A DNA stretch of 64,000 bases from Microterricola viridarii (lineage in GTDB: Bacteria; Actinomycetota; Actinomycetes; Actinomycetales; Microbacteriaceae). Position numbers and translations under genes: made by a program. Under the pieces are notes generated by a model. That model saw only the letters and a program-made list of their open reading frames with translations, did not search any database and was not told the DNA's origin. The stretch's first letter is position 1. Every line of letters starts with the position of its first letter. The stretch spans positions 3,658,001 to 3,722,000 of the forward strand of contig NZ_LT629742.1 of assembly GCF_900104895.1 (NCBI RefSeq), in the 5' to 3' direction. Below, piece after piece: positions 26,652-35,676 of the stretch.

Positions 26652-26723
26652 GCTCGCGGCCCGCGTTTTGCCTCGCGGCACTCGTTATGTCGCGGGCCGC
26701 GAGACAGAACGCGGGCCGCGAGC
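26652..26723. repeat. Long palindrome, copy 3 of a three-member family
   Basis: Arms of 28 bases (26652-26679 and 26696-26723) pair with one T-G and one C-A exception around a 16-base loop. The loop contains TCGTTATGTCG, the reverse complement of the copy 1 loop, so copies 1 and 3 face opposite ways. It lies upstream of the AbiEi-like gene. Confidence 0.82.
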
Positions 26724-26839
26724 GCGCAAGACGGGCGGATGCCGCGATGCCGCCGCCGCGGGCGCGGGCGGGTGCCGCGGCGGGCGGACCGATGCCGCGA
26801 CGCCGCCGCGGGCGCCGGTGAGCGTCCCCGCACGCACGA

Positions 26840-26873
26840 GGGCCCCGGCATCCGCGAACGGATGCCGGGGCCC
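26840..26873 (-). terminator. Hairpin after gguB (GGATGCCG stem)
   Basis: A perfect 15-bp stem (GGGCCCCGGCATCCG / CGGATGCCGGGGCCC) with a CGAA tetraloop lies 41 bases past the gguB stop. No T tract follows, but it is the only candidate end for the araD-chvE-gguA-gguB message. Confidence 0.65.
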
Positions 26874-26913
26874 TGCCCGCACGCGGCGAGCGAGTGCGCG
26901 GGTGCGCGGGCGG

Positions 26914-28158
26914 CTAGCGCCCGGCGCCGGCGCGGCGCTTGTTGTAGACGTCGAAGGCGACGGCGAGCAGCAGCACGAGGCCCTTGACGGCCTGCTGCCA
27001 CTCGATGCCAATACCCATGATCGACATACCGTTGTTCAGCACACCGATGATGAGGCCACCGATGATGGCGCCGGCGATGGTGCCGACACCGCCCTGCACG
27101 GCCGCGCCACCGATGAAGGCCGCGGAGATGGCCTCGAGCTCGAAGCCGTCACCGGCCTTCGGCCCGGCCAGGTTCAGGCGGGCGGTGAAGATGAGGCCGG
27201 CGAGGGCCGCGAGCACGCCCATGTTGACGAACAGCAGGAAGTCGACGCGACGCGCCTTGACACCGGAGAGCTCCGCCGCGTGGCGGTTGCCGCCGATGGC
27301 GTAGATGTGGCGGCCGAACACGCTGCGGTTCATGATGATGCCGTAGATCATGACGAGCACGGCGAGGACGATCAGCGTGACGGGGATGCCCTTGTAGGAG
27401 GCGAGCGCGTAGGCGAAGGCGCCGATCACGACGGTGATGAGCACCAGCTTGGTGATGAACCAGGCGAGCGGCTCGACCTCCTGGCCGTACTTCTGGCGGC
27501 CGGCACGGGTGCGCACCTGCTGGATGATCAGCGCCGCGATGGCGATCACGCCGACGCCGACGGTGAGCGGGTCGATCGGGAACGTGCCGAACAGGTCAGT
27601 CAGGAAGCCGTTGCCGAGCGCGCGGTACTCCGCCGGGAAGGAGCCGATGTTGGCGTTGCCGAGCACCACGAGCGCGAGCCCTCGGAAGATCAGCATGCCG
27701 GCCAGCGTCACGATGAACGCGGGGATCCCGACATAGGCGATCCAGAAGCCCTGCCAGACGCCGACCAGGGCGCCGATGGCGAGCGACAGCACGATCGCGA
27801 GCCACCAGGGCAGGCCCCAGTTCACCGCGAACACGCCGGAGCAGGCCCCGACGAAGGCGGCGACGGAACCGACCGAGAGGTCGATGTGGCCGGCGATGAT
27901 GACCATCACCATGCCGATCGCGAGAACGAGGATGTAGCCGTTCTGCACGATCAGGTTGGAGATGTTCTGCGGGCGCAGCAGGATGCCGTCGGTCAGCACC
28001 GTGAACAGCACGACCACGGCGATTAGCGCCAGGAAGATGCCGTTCTTGCCGAGGTCGGCCAGCACGTGGCTGAGCCAGTTGGTGAACTTGTTCGAAGCCG
28101 GGTGAACCTGGCTGGCCGCCGCCGCGTTGTCCGTCGGCCGGTTTTCAAGTTTTGTCAT
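26914..28158 (-). CDS. gguB: Multiple-monosaccharide ABC permease, GguB/MmsB-like
   Basis: The 414-residue membrane permease has about ten to twelve helices. Typical stretches are VLAIGMVMVIIAGHIDLSVGSVAAF and the ATPase-contact loop AIGGNRHAAELSGVKARRVDFLLF. It is longer than RbsC because of extra helices in the middle, as in XylH/GguB. It works with GguA and ChvE to import arabinose, xylose, galactose or related sugars. It follows gguA by 34 bases and ends the operon. Confidence 0.88.
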   Translation of the reverse strand: MTKLENRPTDNAAAASQVHPASNKFTNWLSHVLADLGKNGIFLALIAVVVLFTVLTDGILLRPQNISNLIVQNGYILVLAIGMVMVIIAGHIDLSVGSVAAFVGACSGVFAVNWGLPWWLAIVLSLAIGALVGVWQGFWIAYVGIPAFIVTLAGMLIFRGLALVVLGNANIGSFPAEYRALGNGFLTDLFGTFPIDPLTVGVGVIAIAALIIQQVRTRAGRQKYGQEVEPLAWFITKLVLITVVIGAFAYALASYKGIPVTLIVLAVLVMIYGIIMNRSVFGRHIYAIGGNRHAAELSGVKARRVDFLLFVNMGVLAALAGLIFTARLNLAGPKAGDGFELEAISAAFIGGAAVQGGVGTIAGAIIGGLIIGVLNNGMSIMGIGIEWQQAVKGLVLLLAVAFDVYNKRRAGAGR

Positions 28159-28192
28159 GTCTGTTTCTCCTTGAGATTCCCGAGCGCCGACG

Positions 28193-29722
<1,530 letters not shown>

Positions 29723-29842
29723 GAACGTGCCTTCCTCATTCGACTTCCAATTTCTTGACTGTGGGGGCGGATGCCGGGAACCGCTGAGCCGGTGGGGATA
29801 CCGTAGTACCCCCACCGGCCTCTCGCGGGGAGAGCGCGGGTG

Positions 29843-30976
29843 TTAGCCCTTGATCTCTTCTGCGGTCCAGTAGCCGCTGTCAACGAGGACAGAGGTGATG
29901 TTGTCCTTCACGACGACCTGCGAGGAGAGCAGGAACGACGGCACGACGAAGTTGCCGTTGTCGTAGGTCTCGGTGTCGTTGACCTGGACGTCGGTGCCGT
30001 TGAGGAGGGCGGATGCCATCTCAACTGCGACCTTGGCCAGCTCGCGGGTGTCCTTGAAGATGGTGGCGAACTGCTCGCCCGAGTTGATGGCCTTGACCGA
30101 GTCGAGCTCGGCGTCCTGGCCGGAGATGATCGGCCACTCGGCGCCCACGCTGTAGCCAGCGTCGGTCAGAGCGGAGATGATTCCACGGGAGAGTCCGTCG
30201 TAGGGCGAGAGAACGCCGTTGACCTTGGAGCCGTCGGAGTAGGTCGACGTCAGCAGGTTCTCCATGCGCTTCTGGGCAACTTCGCCGTCCCAGCGGAGGA
30301 TGGCGGCCTGCTCGAAGTTGGTCTGGCCGCTCTTGACGACGACGGTGCCGGCGTCAATGAAGGGCTGGAGCTCGTCGATGGCACCCTGCCAGAAGAAGGT
30401 GGCGTTGTTGTCGTCGGGCGAACCGGCGAACAGCTCCACGTTGAAGGGGCCTGCCGGTGCGTCGGCGATGGCGGTGCCGTCGAGCTCGACGAGGCCGAGT
30501 CCGTTCAGAACCGACCAGGCCTGCTGCTGGCCGACGATGTAGTTGTTGAACGTGACGTAGTAGTCGATGTTGTCGGTGTCACGGATGAGGCGGTCGTAGG
30601 CGATGACCGGGATCTCGTTCTCGGCGGCCTGCTCGAGCACGCTGCTCAGCGTGGTGCCGTCGATGGAGGCGATGATCAGGGCCTCTGCGCCCTTGGTGAT
30701 CATGTTCTCGATCTGCGAGACCTGGGTGGGGATGTCGTCCTCTGCGTACTGCAGGTCGACCTTGAAGCCCTGGGCCTCGAGCTGCTCCTTGACGGCGTTG
30801 CCGTCCTGGATCCAGCGCTCGGAGCTCTTGGTGGGCATTGCCACGCCAATGAGGCCGCCGTTGCCTGCGCCCTCGCCGCTGCCGCCATCGGTGCCCGCCG
30901 GCGAGCTGGCGCATGCCGCCAGTGCCAGCATGGCCCCGGCGGTGAACATCGCGAGAAGAACCTTCTTCGTCTTCAC
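29843..30976 (-). CDS. chvE: Multiple-sugar-binding lipoprotein, ChvE-like
   Basis: The 377-residue receptor has lipobox ALAAC (C22 counted from GTG 30976). The binding fold opens with LIGVAMPTKSSERWIQDGNAV and goes on with ALIIASIDGTTLSSVLEQA and IPVIAYDRLIRDT, the ChvE/XylF type. An insert with ELFAGSPDDNNATFFWQGA is typical of ChvE. GTG 30976 is preferred over ATG 30991 because AAAGGA stands six bases before it. The neighbours araD, gguA and gguB suggest pentose (L-arabinose) uptake. Confidence 0.88.
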   Translation of the reverse strand: MKTKKVLLAMFTAGAMLALAACASSPAGTDGGSGEGAGNGGLIGVAMPTKSSERWIQDGNAVKEQLEAQGFKVDLQYAEDDIPTQVSQIENMITKGAEALIIASIDGTTLSSVLEQAAENEIPVIAYDRLIRDTDNIDYYVTFNNYIVGQQQAWSVLNGLGLVELDGTAIADAPAGPFNVELFAGSPDDNNATFFWQGAIDELQPFIDAGTVVVKSGQTNFEQAAILRWDGEVAQKRMENLLTSTYSDGSKVNGVLSPYDGLSRGIISALTDAGYSVGAEWPIISGQDAELDSVKAINSGEQFATIFKDTRELAKVAVEMASALLNGTDVQVNDTETYDNGNFVVPSFLLSSQVVVKDNITSVLVDSGYWTAEEIKG

Positions 30977-31073
30977 TGTGTTTCCTTTCATTGTGACGCG
31001 GACGTCGTTGTCTGGTGCTGCATGTCGAGCTCGGCGCAAAGGAGGCGCGCCGGGCCCGGGTTTCTGCGAGGGG

Positions 31074-31826
31074 CTATGCGCCACTCGCCGTTCGGGCCCG
31101 CACACGGGGTGCTGGCTTCTGGCGACGAACCTCCGTCGCCTGTCCGTAGACGTTTTGATAGCGATCGAAGAGTGCGTCGATCGCGGGTTGGGGAATCTCG
31201 ATGATCTCGCCGGCCTGCCGGGCCAGGTGCACGGTGCGGGCGGCGTCCTCCACCATGACGGCGGCCTTGACGGCTGCCCGCGCGCTGGGGCCGATCGTGA
31301 ACGGGCCGTGGTTCGCCATCAGCACGGCCTTGGAGCGGTGGCCGGTAAGCGTCTCGACGATGCCGCGGCCGATCGAGTCGTCGCCGATGACGGCGAATGG
31401 GCCGACCGGGATCGGGCCGCCGAACTCGTCGGCGATGGCCGTGAGCACGCAGGGGATCTCCTCGCCGCGGGCGGCCCAGGCCGTCGCGTAGGGCGAGTGG
31501 GTGTGCACGACGCCGCCGACCTCCGGCATATTCCGGTAGACGTATGCGTGGGCGGCGGTGTCGCTGGACGGTGCCCGGCCGCTGCCGGGGGTGCCGTCGA
31601 TGACGGCGCCGTCGAGGTCGCAGAGGATCATGTTCTCGGGTGCGAGGTCGTCGTAGGCGACGCCGGACGGCTTGATCACGAAGAGGTCGGCGCCGGGGAC
31701 CCGGGCGGAGACATTGCCGCCCGTCCACACGACGAGCTCGTTGCGGGTCAGTTCGGAGTGCAGCTGGGCCACGTCGGCACGGACGCGGGCGATGGCCACC
31801 TCGATGGTCGGACCGTAGCCGCTCAT
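31074..31826 (-). CDS. araD: Class II aldolase family protein, probable L-ribulose-5-phosphate 4-epimerase
   Basis: The 250-residue zinc enzyme has the GGNVSAR and KPSGVAY phosphate-binding motifs. The metal histidines are in VHTHSPYATAWA, with a third in ANHGPFTIG, the standard AraD/FucA layout. AraD interconverts L-ribulose-5-P and D-xylulose-5-P; a related fuculose aldolase is possible. It is the first gene of the araD-chvE-gguA-gguB cluster, behind a LacI-type operator at 32019. No araA or araB is in the window. ATG 31826 is chosen because homology starts there. Confidence 0.82.
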   Translation of the reverse strand: MSGYGPTIEVAIARVRADVAQLHSELTRNELVVWTGGNVSARVPGADLFVIKPSGVAYDDLAPENMILCDLDGAVIDGTPGSGRAPSSDTAAHAYVYRNMPEVGGVVHTHSPYATAWAARGEEIPCVLTAIADEFGGPIPVGPFAVIGDDSIGRGIVETLTGHRSKAVLMANHGPFTIGPSARAAVKAAVMVEDAARTVHLARQAGEIIEIPQPAIDALFDRYQNVYGQATEVRRQKPAPRVRARTASGA

Positions 31827-32018
31827 GCGTGCACCGCCCGGGCTGTGGCGCGGGTGCCGCCGCCACGCGTTGTCTGCGAAACGGATGCCGGGGCGCCGGC
31901 GAATGCCGTCCTGCTCCGGTGCATCGACTGCTTTGTCACGTTTCGCTATTCCTTCATCACATCGTCGTGGGCGTTCCAACGCCCGCCGCGATTCGGTGAT
32001 CGCTCAGCGGGCGAGTTT

Positions 32019-32040
32019 CCAATGTGAACGGTCACATTGG
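32019..32040 (-). promoter_or_regulatory. LacI-type operator upstream of araD
   Basis: CCAATGTGA and TCACATTGG form perfect nine-base arms around ACGG. The core TGTGAACGGTCACA is one base from TGTGAACGTTCACA. It lies about 190 bases upstream of araD and is the probable site of the LacI protein encoded at 32204-33367. The rest of 31827-32203 shows no gene. Confidence 0.75.
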
Positions 32041-32203
32041 ATGTCCTCATGGTAGCCGCATCGGCGGATGGATTGTCAAGTTTGAGTTGTCTCAGAACGA
32101 TAACGGCGCTGTGTTCCCAGTAATCAGGACGAAGTTGAGCGTGAAAGAGCGGGCGCAGGCACCGCGCCGCGGCCGTGCGCAGCCCGAAATCCGGCCCGTG
32201 TGG

Positions 32204-33367
32204 TCAGAACGCGGGGGCCCCCGTTGATCGCCGCACGATGAGCTCGGGAACGAGCAGTCGGCTGCTCGTCGAGGGCGCGTCCCCCTCTCCGCTCGCGCCG
32301 GCCGGATCGGCCCCGCTCGGGTACCCGGATGCCGGCAGGCCACCGCCCGCTGCGCCGTCCGGCGCCCCGCCGGTGTCGTCACCGTCGCGGTCGCCGTTGC
32401 CGTGCTCGCCCGCCGCCTCGCGCCGCCCGATCTCGGCGATCAGCTGTTCGATGCTGCGCCGGCCGAGCTCGGCGAAGTCCTGGCGCACGGTCGTCAGCGG
32501 CGGCGCGAAGTGGGCCGCCTCCGGGATGTCGTCGAAGCCGACGATGCTCACATCGCCGGGCACGTCGAGGCCGGCATCCCGCACCGCGTGCATGAGCCCG
32601 AGCGCCATCTGGTCGTTGGAGGAGAAGATCGCCGTGAAGTCGCGCACGCTGAGCAGCTCGCGGCCGGCGTAGTAGCCGAAGTCGGCCGTCCAGTCGCCCA
32701 GGATCGGCGCGGTGGTGGGCACGTCGCTGTCCGACATCTCGCGGAGGAACCCCGTCATGCGGGCCTCGGCCTCGATCCAGTCCTGTGGGCCGGCGAGGTG
32801 GTAGATGTGCCGGTGGCCGAGTTCGATCAGGTGCCGTGTCGCCAGCCGGGCACCCGTGATCTGGTCGACGGCGAGCGTGTTGTCGCCGAACTTGCCGGTG
32901 GGCTGGAGTGTCACGAGGGGCACGTCGATCGCCCGCTCGGCGAGGATGTCGAACACCCGCACCTGCGGCGCGATCACGACGAGGCCCTCGACGGCCTGCG
33001 CCATCAGGTGCTCGATCGCGCCGGTGATGGCCTCGGGGTCGGAGCCGACGATGTTCGCGGTGTTGATGTAGTAGCCGTGGGCGCGGGCCGCCACCTCGAT
33101 CGCGGCGATGCTGGAGGCGGGCCCGTACTGCGCGCTGGAGGCGGCGAGCACCCCGATGACGCGGGAGCGGCTGGTGACGAGGGCCCGGGCCGCGCGGTTC
33201 GGCCGGTACTGCAGCTCGTCCATGACGGCGAGCACGCGCGCCTTGGTCTCGGGGCGGATGCTCGGGTGGTGGTTGAGCACGCGGGACACGGTCTGGTGCG
33301 ACACCCCGGCGAGCCGTGCGACGTCGCGGATGCTCGGCGCTCTGCCCCGCCCTGCCTCGTCCGTCAC
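32204..33367 (-). CDS. LacI-family regulator of the araD-chvE-gguAB cluster
   Basis: The 387-residue LacI protein has a helix-turn-helix SIRDVARLAGVSHQTVSRVLN, hinge NRAARALVTSRS, and a ligand domain ending DVSIVGFDDIPEAAHFAPPLTTVRQDF. Unlike its paralogue it has a Gly/Asp/Ala/Pro-rich insertion of about 50 residues near the C-terminus (about 320-370), placed before the final LLVPELIVRRST. The insertion looks disordered. The GTG start is at 33367. Operators at 32019 (araD) and 33398 (own promoter) match each other, so it probably represses the operon and itself. Confidence 0.88.
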   Translation of the reverse strand: MTDEAGRGRAPSIRDVARLAGVSHQTVSRVLNHHPSIRPETKARVLAVMDELQYRPNRAARALVTSRSRVIGVLAASSAQYGPASSIAAIEVAARAHGYYINTANIVGSDPEAITGAIEHLMAQAVEGLVVIAPQVRVFDILAERAIDVPLVTLQPTGKFGDNTLAVDQITGARLATRHLIELGHRHIYHLAGPQDWIEAEARMTGFLREMSDSDVPTTAPILGDWTADFGYYAGRELLSVRDFTAIFSSNDQMALGLMHAVRDAGLDVPGDVSIVGFDDIPEAAHFAPPLTTVRQDFAELGRRSIEQLIAEIGRREAAGEHGNGDRDGDDTGGAPDGAAGGGLPASGYPSGADPAGASGEGDAPSTSSRLLVPELIVRRSTGAPAF

Positions 33368-33397
33368 GACTGCCCCATCTGTGCGTACTCCCCCGCT

Positions 33398-33475
33398 ATG
33401 TGTACGTTCACATGCGCGTGCAGGTCAATTATGCCGACATTGGACGATGTGACTGACACATTTGTGACAGTCACA
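33398..33475 (-). promoter_or_regulatory. Operator cluster upstream of the second LacI gene
   Basis: ATGTGTACGTTCACAT (33398-33413) matches the araD operator core with one asymmetry per half. TGTGACAGTCACA (33463-33475) is a perfect 13-base palindrome of related composition. They sit 31 and 96 bases upstream of the GTG and suggest autoregulation. Confidence 0.6.
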
Positions 33476-33518
33476 CGAATCCATGTGACAGGAACATGCC
33501 CCCGCGCCCCTGCGTGCG

Positions 33519-33580
33519 CCTGTCGAGATCCGCTGATCGAGCCTGTCGAGATTCCCTGATCGAGCCTGCCGGGATCAGGG
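33519..33580. repeat. Tandem 23-base repeat, about 2.7 copies
   Basis: The unit CCTGTCGAGATCCGCTGATCGAG occurs at 33519 and 33542 and partially at 33565, with a few changes. The last part overlaps the final codons and stop of the MFS gene. GATCGAGCCTGTCGAGATC is a common intergenic word type in actinobacteria. Confidence 0.75.
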
Positions 33581-35044
33581 CGCGGGCGGGCTGACCGCCG
33601 CCCGCGGCCGCACCAGCACCGCGGCCAGCCAGAACAGCGCGGCGAGGCCGAAGGATCCGACGAACGGCCACACCCCGCCGACCGGGGCCAGCACCGCGAA
33701 GGCGATGCCGGCGACGGCGACCGCGACCGCGGCGCCGATCGCGTCAGAGATGGCGATGGCCGAGCTGTTGAAGCCCTGGTCGACCTCGGTGGAGGACTGC
33801 AGCGCCATCACCGAGGTGCGCGGGTACATGATGCCCATGCCGGCACCGGCGAACGCCCACGCCACGATCAGCACGAGTGCCGGCAGCGCGAGGGCGGCCG
33901 TCGCGATCGTGACTGCGAGGGCGGCGCCGAGCAGCACGAGGCCGATCCGGAGGCAGCGGGCGTGCGTGAGCGTCGCCGAGTAGCGCCCCTGGATCTGCGC
34001 GGTCACGGCCCAGGCCAGGCCGCCGAACGTCAGCGCCAGGCCCGCCATCGACGGCGTGAGCGCATAGCGGTCGGTAAGGATCAGCGGCACGTAGACCTGG
34101 GCGCCGAAGAAGGCACCGGCGATCAGACCGCGCACGAGCACCGTCGCGGGCAGGCCGCGCGCCGCGCGCAGTGCTCCGGTCGGCAGCAGTGGGCGCAGCG
34201 CGAGGGCGAGCACGACGACCGCCGCCACCGGCAGCAGCCAGAGCACCCAGCCGGCCGCCTCTGCGCTGAGGTTCAACACGAGCACCGCCGCGGCGGCGAG
34301 CGCCGCCCAGAGGATGCGGGCGACGTCCCAGCGGGGAACGGCCGCGTCGGCATCCGCCTCGTGCACCATTCCCCTCAGGGCGGGCACCACCATGATCAGG
34401 GCCGGGATGACGAGGGCGACGACGCCGAGGAACACCCAGTGCCAGCTGGCGGCCTCGGCGATGGCGCCGGCGACGAAGGGGCCGACGAGGGAGGGGATCA
34501 CCCAGGCCGCCGAGAAGCCGGCGAAGATGCGCGGCTGCAGGAGGTGGGGGTAGACGCGCGCGACGATGACGTAGAGGGCGACGGTGAGACCGCCGCCGCC
34601 GAGGCCGTGGATGAGGCGGCCGACGACGAGCATCTCCATGGTGGTGGCTGTTCCGGCCAGCACCAGGCCGACCGCGAACAGCGCGACGGCGGAGTACAGC
34701 GGCGCCTTCGGTCCGCGGCGGTCGGCCCAGTTGCCGGCGAGAACCATGCCGACGACGCTGACGGCCAGCGGCCCGGCGAAGGCGACGGCGTAGAGCGAGC
34801 GGCCGGCGAGCTCGTCGGCGATGAGCGGCATCACCGTGGTGACGGCGAGCGACTCGAAGGCGGCGAGCAGGATGAGCACGCACATCCCGATGCTGATCCA
34901 GCGGTATTTCGGCCCGAGCACGCTCTCTTCTGCGCCGGTCTCCCGCACGCCGACCTCCCGCGGGCCGGCGGATGCCGCGGCGCCCGTCGTCCCGACTCCG
35001 GGGGTGTTCTGGGGCTCGCTGGGGTCTGACTCTACGAAGGGCAC
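33575..35044 (-). CDS. MFS efflux transporter under SoxR-type control
   Basis: The 489-residue transporter has about 14 hydrophobic helices after a 47-residue polar N-terminus. The MFS motif A-like loop GNWADRRGPKAPLY lies between helices 2 and 3, and a conserved stretch GAGMGIMYPRTSVMALQ lies in the second half. It probably exports toxic or redox-active compounds. ATG 35044 falls 7-8 bases after the -10 of a promoter with a SoxR operator, so its mRNA may be leaderless. It is divergent from soxR. Confidence 0.85.
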   Translation of the reverse strand: MPFVESDPSEPQNTPGVGTTGAAASAGPREVGVRETGAEESVLGPKYRWISIGMCVLILLAAFESLAVTTVMPLIADELAGRSLYAVAFAGPLAVSVVGMVLAGNWADRRGPKAPLYSAVALFAVGLVLAGTATTMEMLVVGRLIHGLGGGGLTVALYVIVARVYPHLLQPRIFAGFSAAWVIPSLVGPFVAGAIAEAASWHWVFLGVVALVIPALIMVVPALRGMVHEADADAAVPRWDVARILWAALAAAAVLVLNLSAEAAGWVLWLLPVAAVVVLALALRPLLPTGALRAARGLPATVLVRGLIAGAFFGAQVYVPLILTDRYALTPSMAGLALTFGGLAWAVTAQIQGRYSATLTHARCLRIGLVLLGAALAVTIATAALALPALVLIVAWAFAGAGMGIMYPRTSVMALQSSTEVDQGFNSSAIAISDAIGAAVAVAVAGIAFAVLAPVGGVWPFVGSFGLAALFWLAAVLVRPRAAVSPPAP

Positions 35045-35051
35045 GACTCTG

Positions 35052-35082
35052 AGCCTAGGACCTCAACTATGGTTGAGGTCAA
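35052..35082 (-). promoter_or_regulatory. SoxR operator inside a promoter with 19-bp spacer
   Basis: On the minus strand TTGACC (35082-35077) is the -35 and TAGGCT (35057-35052) the -10, with exactly 19 bases between them. Inside lies the palindrome GACCTCAAC-TATG-GTTGAGGTC (35059-35080), close to the SoxR box CCTCAAGT-type consensus. The overlong spacer is the hallmark of promoters activated by MerR-family regulators. It drives the MFS gene. Confidence 0.85.
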
Positions 35083-35110
35083 CCGCTTCGGCGCACCAGG
35101 AAGGACCGGC

Positions 35111-35653
35111 ATGCCATCACTCGGCGGCGACCCCGCACGCCAGCTCAGCGTCGGCGAGTTGGCGGCGCGCAGCGGGGTGAGCGTGTCCGCCCTGCACTTC
35201 TACGAGCGCGAGGGGCTGCTGCAGAGCGAGCGCAACGATGGCAACCAGCGCCGCTACCGGCGGGACGCCCTGCGCCGGGTGTCGTTCATCAAGGTGTCGC
35301 AGCGCGTGGGGGTGTCGCTGGCCGACATCCGCGCGGCCCTGGACTCCCTGCCCGGCGACCGGGCGCCGAGCCCGCGGGACTGGGCGCGGATCTCGGAGCG
35401 CTGGCGCGCCCAGTTGGACGCCCGCATCGCCGAGCTGCAGCACCTCCGCACCGACTTGGACGGCTGCATGGGCTGCGGCTGCCTGAGCCTCGGCACCTGC
35501 TCGCTGCGAAACCCCGGCGACGAGCTCGGCGCCTCCGGAAGCGGGCCGCGCCGCTGGCTCGAGCCCGGCGTCGGCGAGGCCGGTGCGGACGTCGCGAGCA
35601 CAGGAGTCGCGAGCGCAGGAGACGCGCACACAGGAGACGCGACCGCGGGGTGA
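35111..35653 (+). CDS. soxR: Redox-sensing MerR-family activator SoxR
   Basis: The 180-residue MerR-type protein has a winged helix (SVGELAARSGVSVSALHFYE), a dimer coil (about 85-117), and the [2Fe-2S] cysteines C119, C122, C124 and C130 in GCMGCGCLSLGTC. Their numbers match E. coli SoxR exactly. Oxidised SoxR would untwist the 19-bp-spacer promoter of the divergent exporter. ATG 35111 follows AGGAAGGA; the upstream ATG at 35069 lies inside the operator and is rejected. A low-complexity Ala/Gly/Thr tail (about 150-180) is added. Confidence 0.93.
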   Translation: MPSLGGDPARQLSVGELAARSGVSVSALHFYEREGLLQSERNDGNQRRYRRDALRRVSFIKVSQRVGVSLADIRAALDSLPGDRAPSPRDWARISERWRAQLDARIAELQHLRTDLDGCMGCGCLSLGTCSLRNPGDELGASGSGPRRWLEPGVGEAGADVASTGVASAGDAHTGDATAG

Positions 35654-35676
35654 CCCCGCCCCGCAGTCGGCGGGTG

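Noticed and set aside
25138-28026. 962-codon plus-strand frame across the AbiEi-like gene and gguB
   Set aside because: It runs through two palindromes and two minus-strand genes; it is an artefact of GC content.
35069-35110. Upstream ATG as the soxR start
   Set aside because: The codon lies inside the SoxR operator and has no ribosome site; ATG 35111 has AGGAAGGA and restores the standard cysteine numbering.
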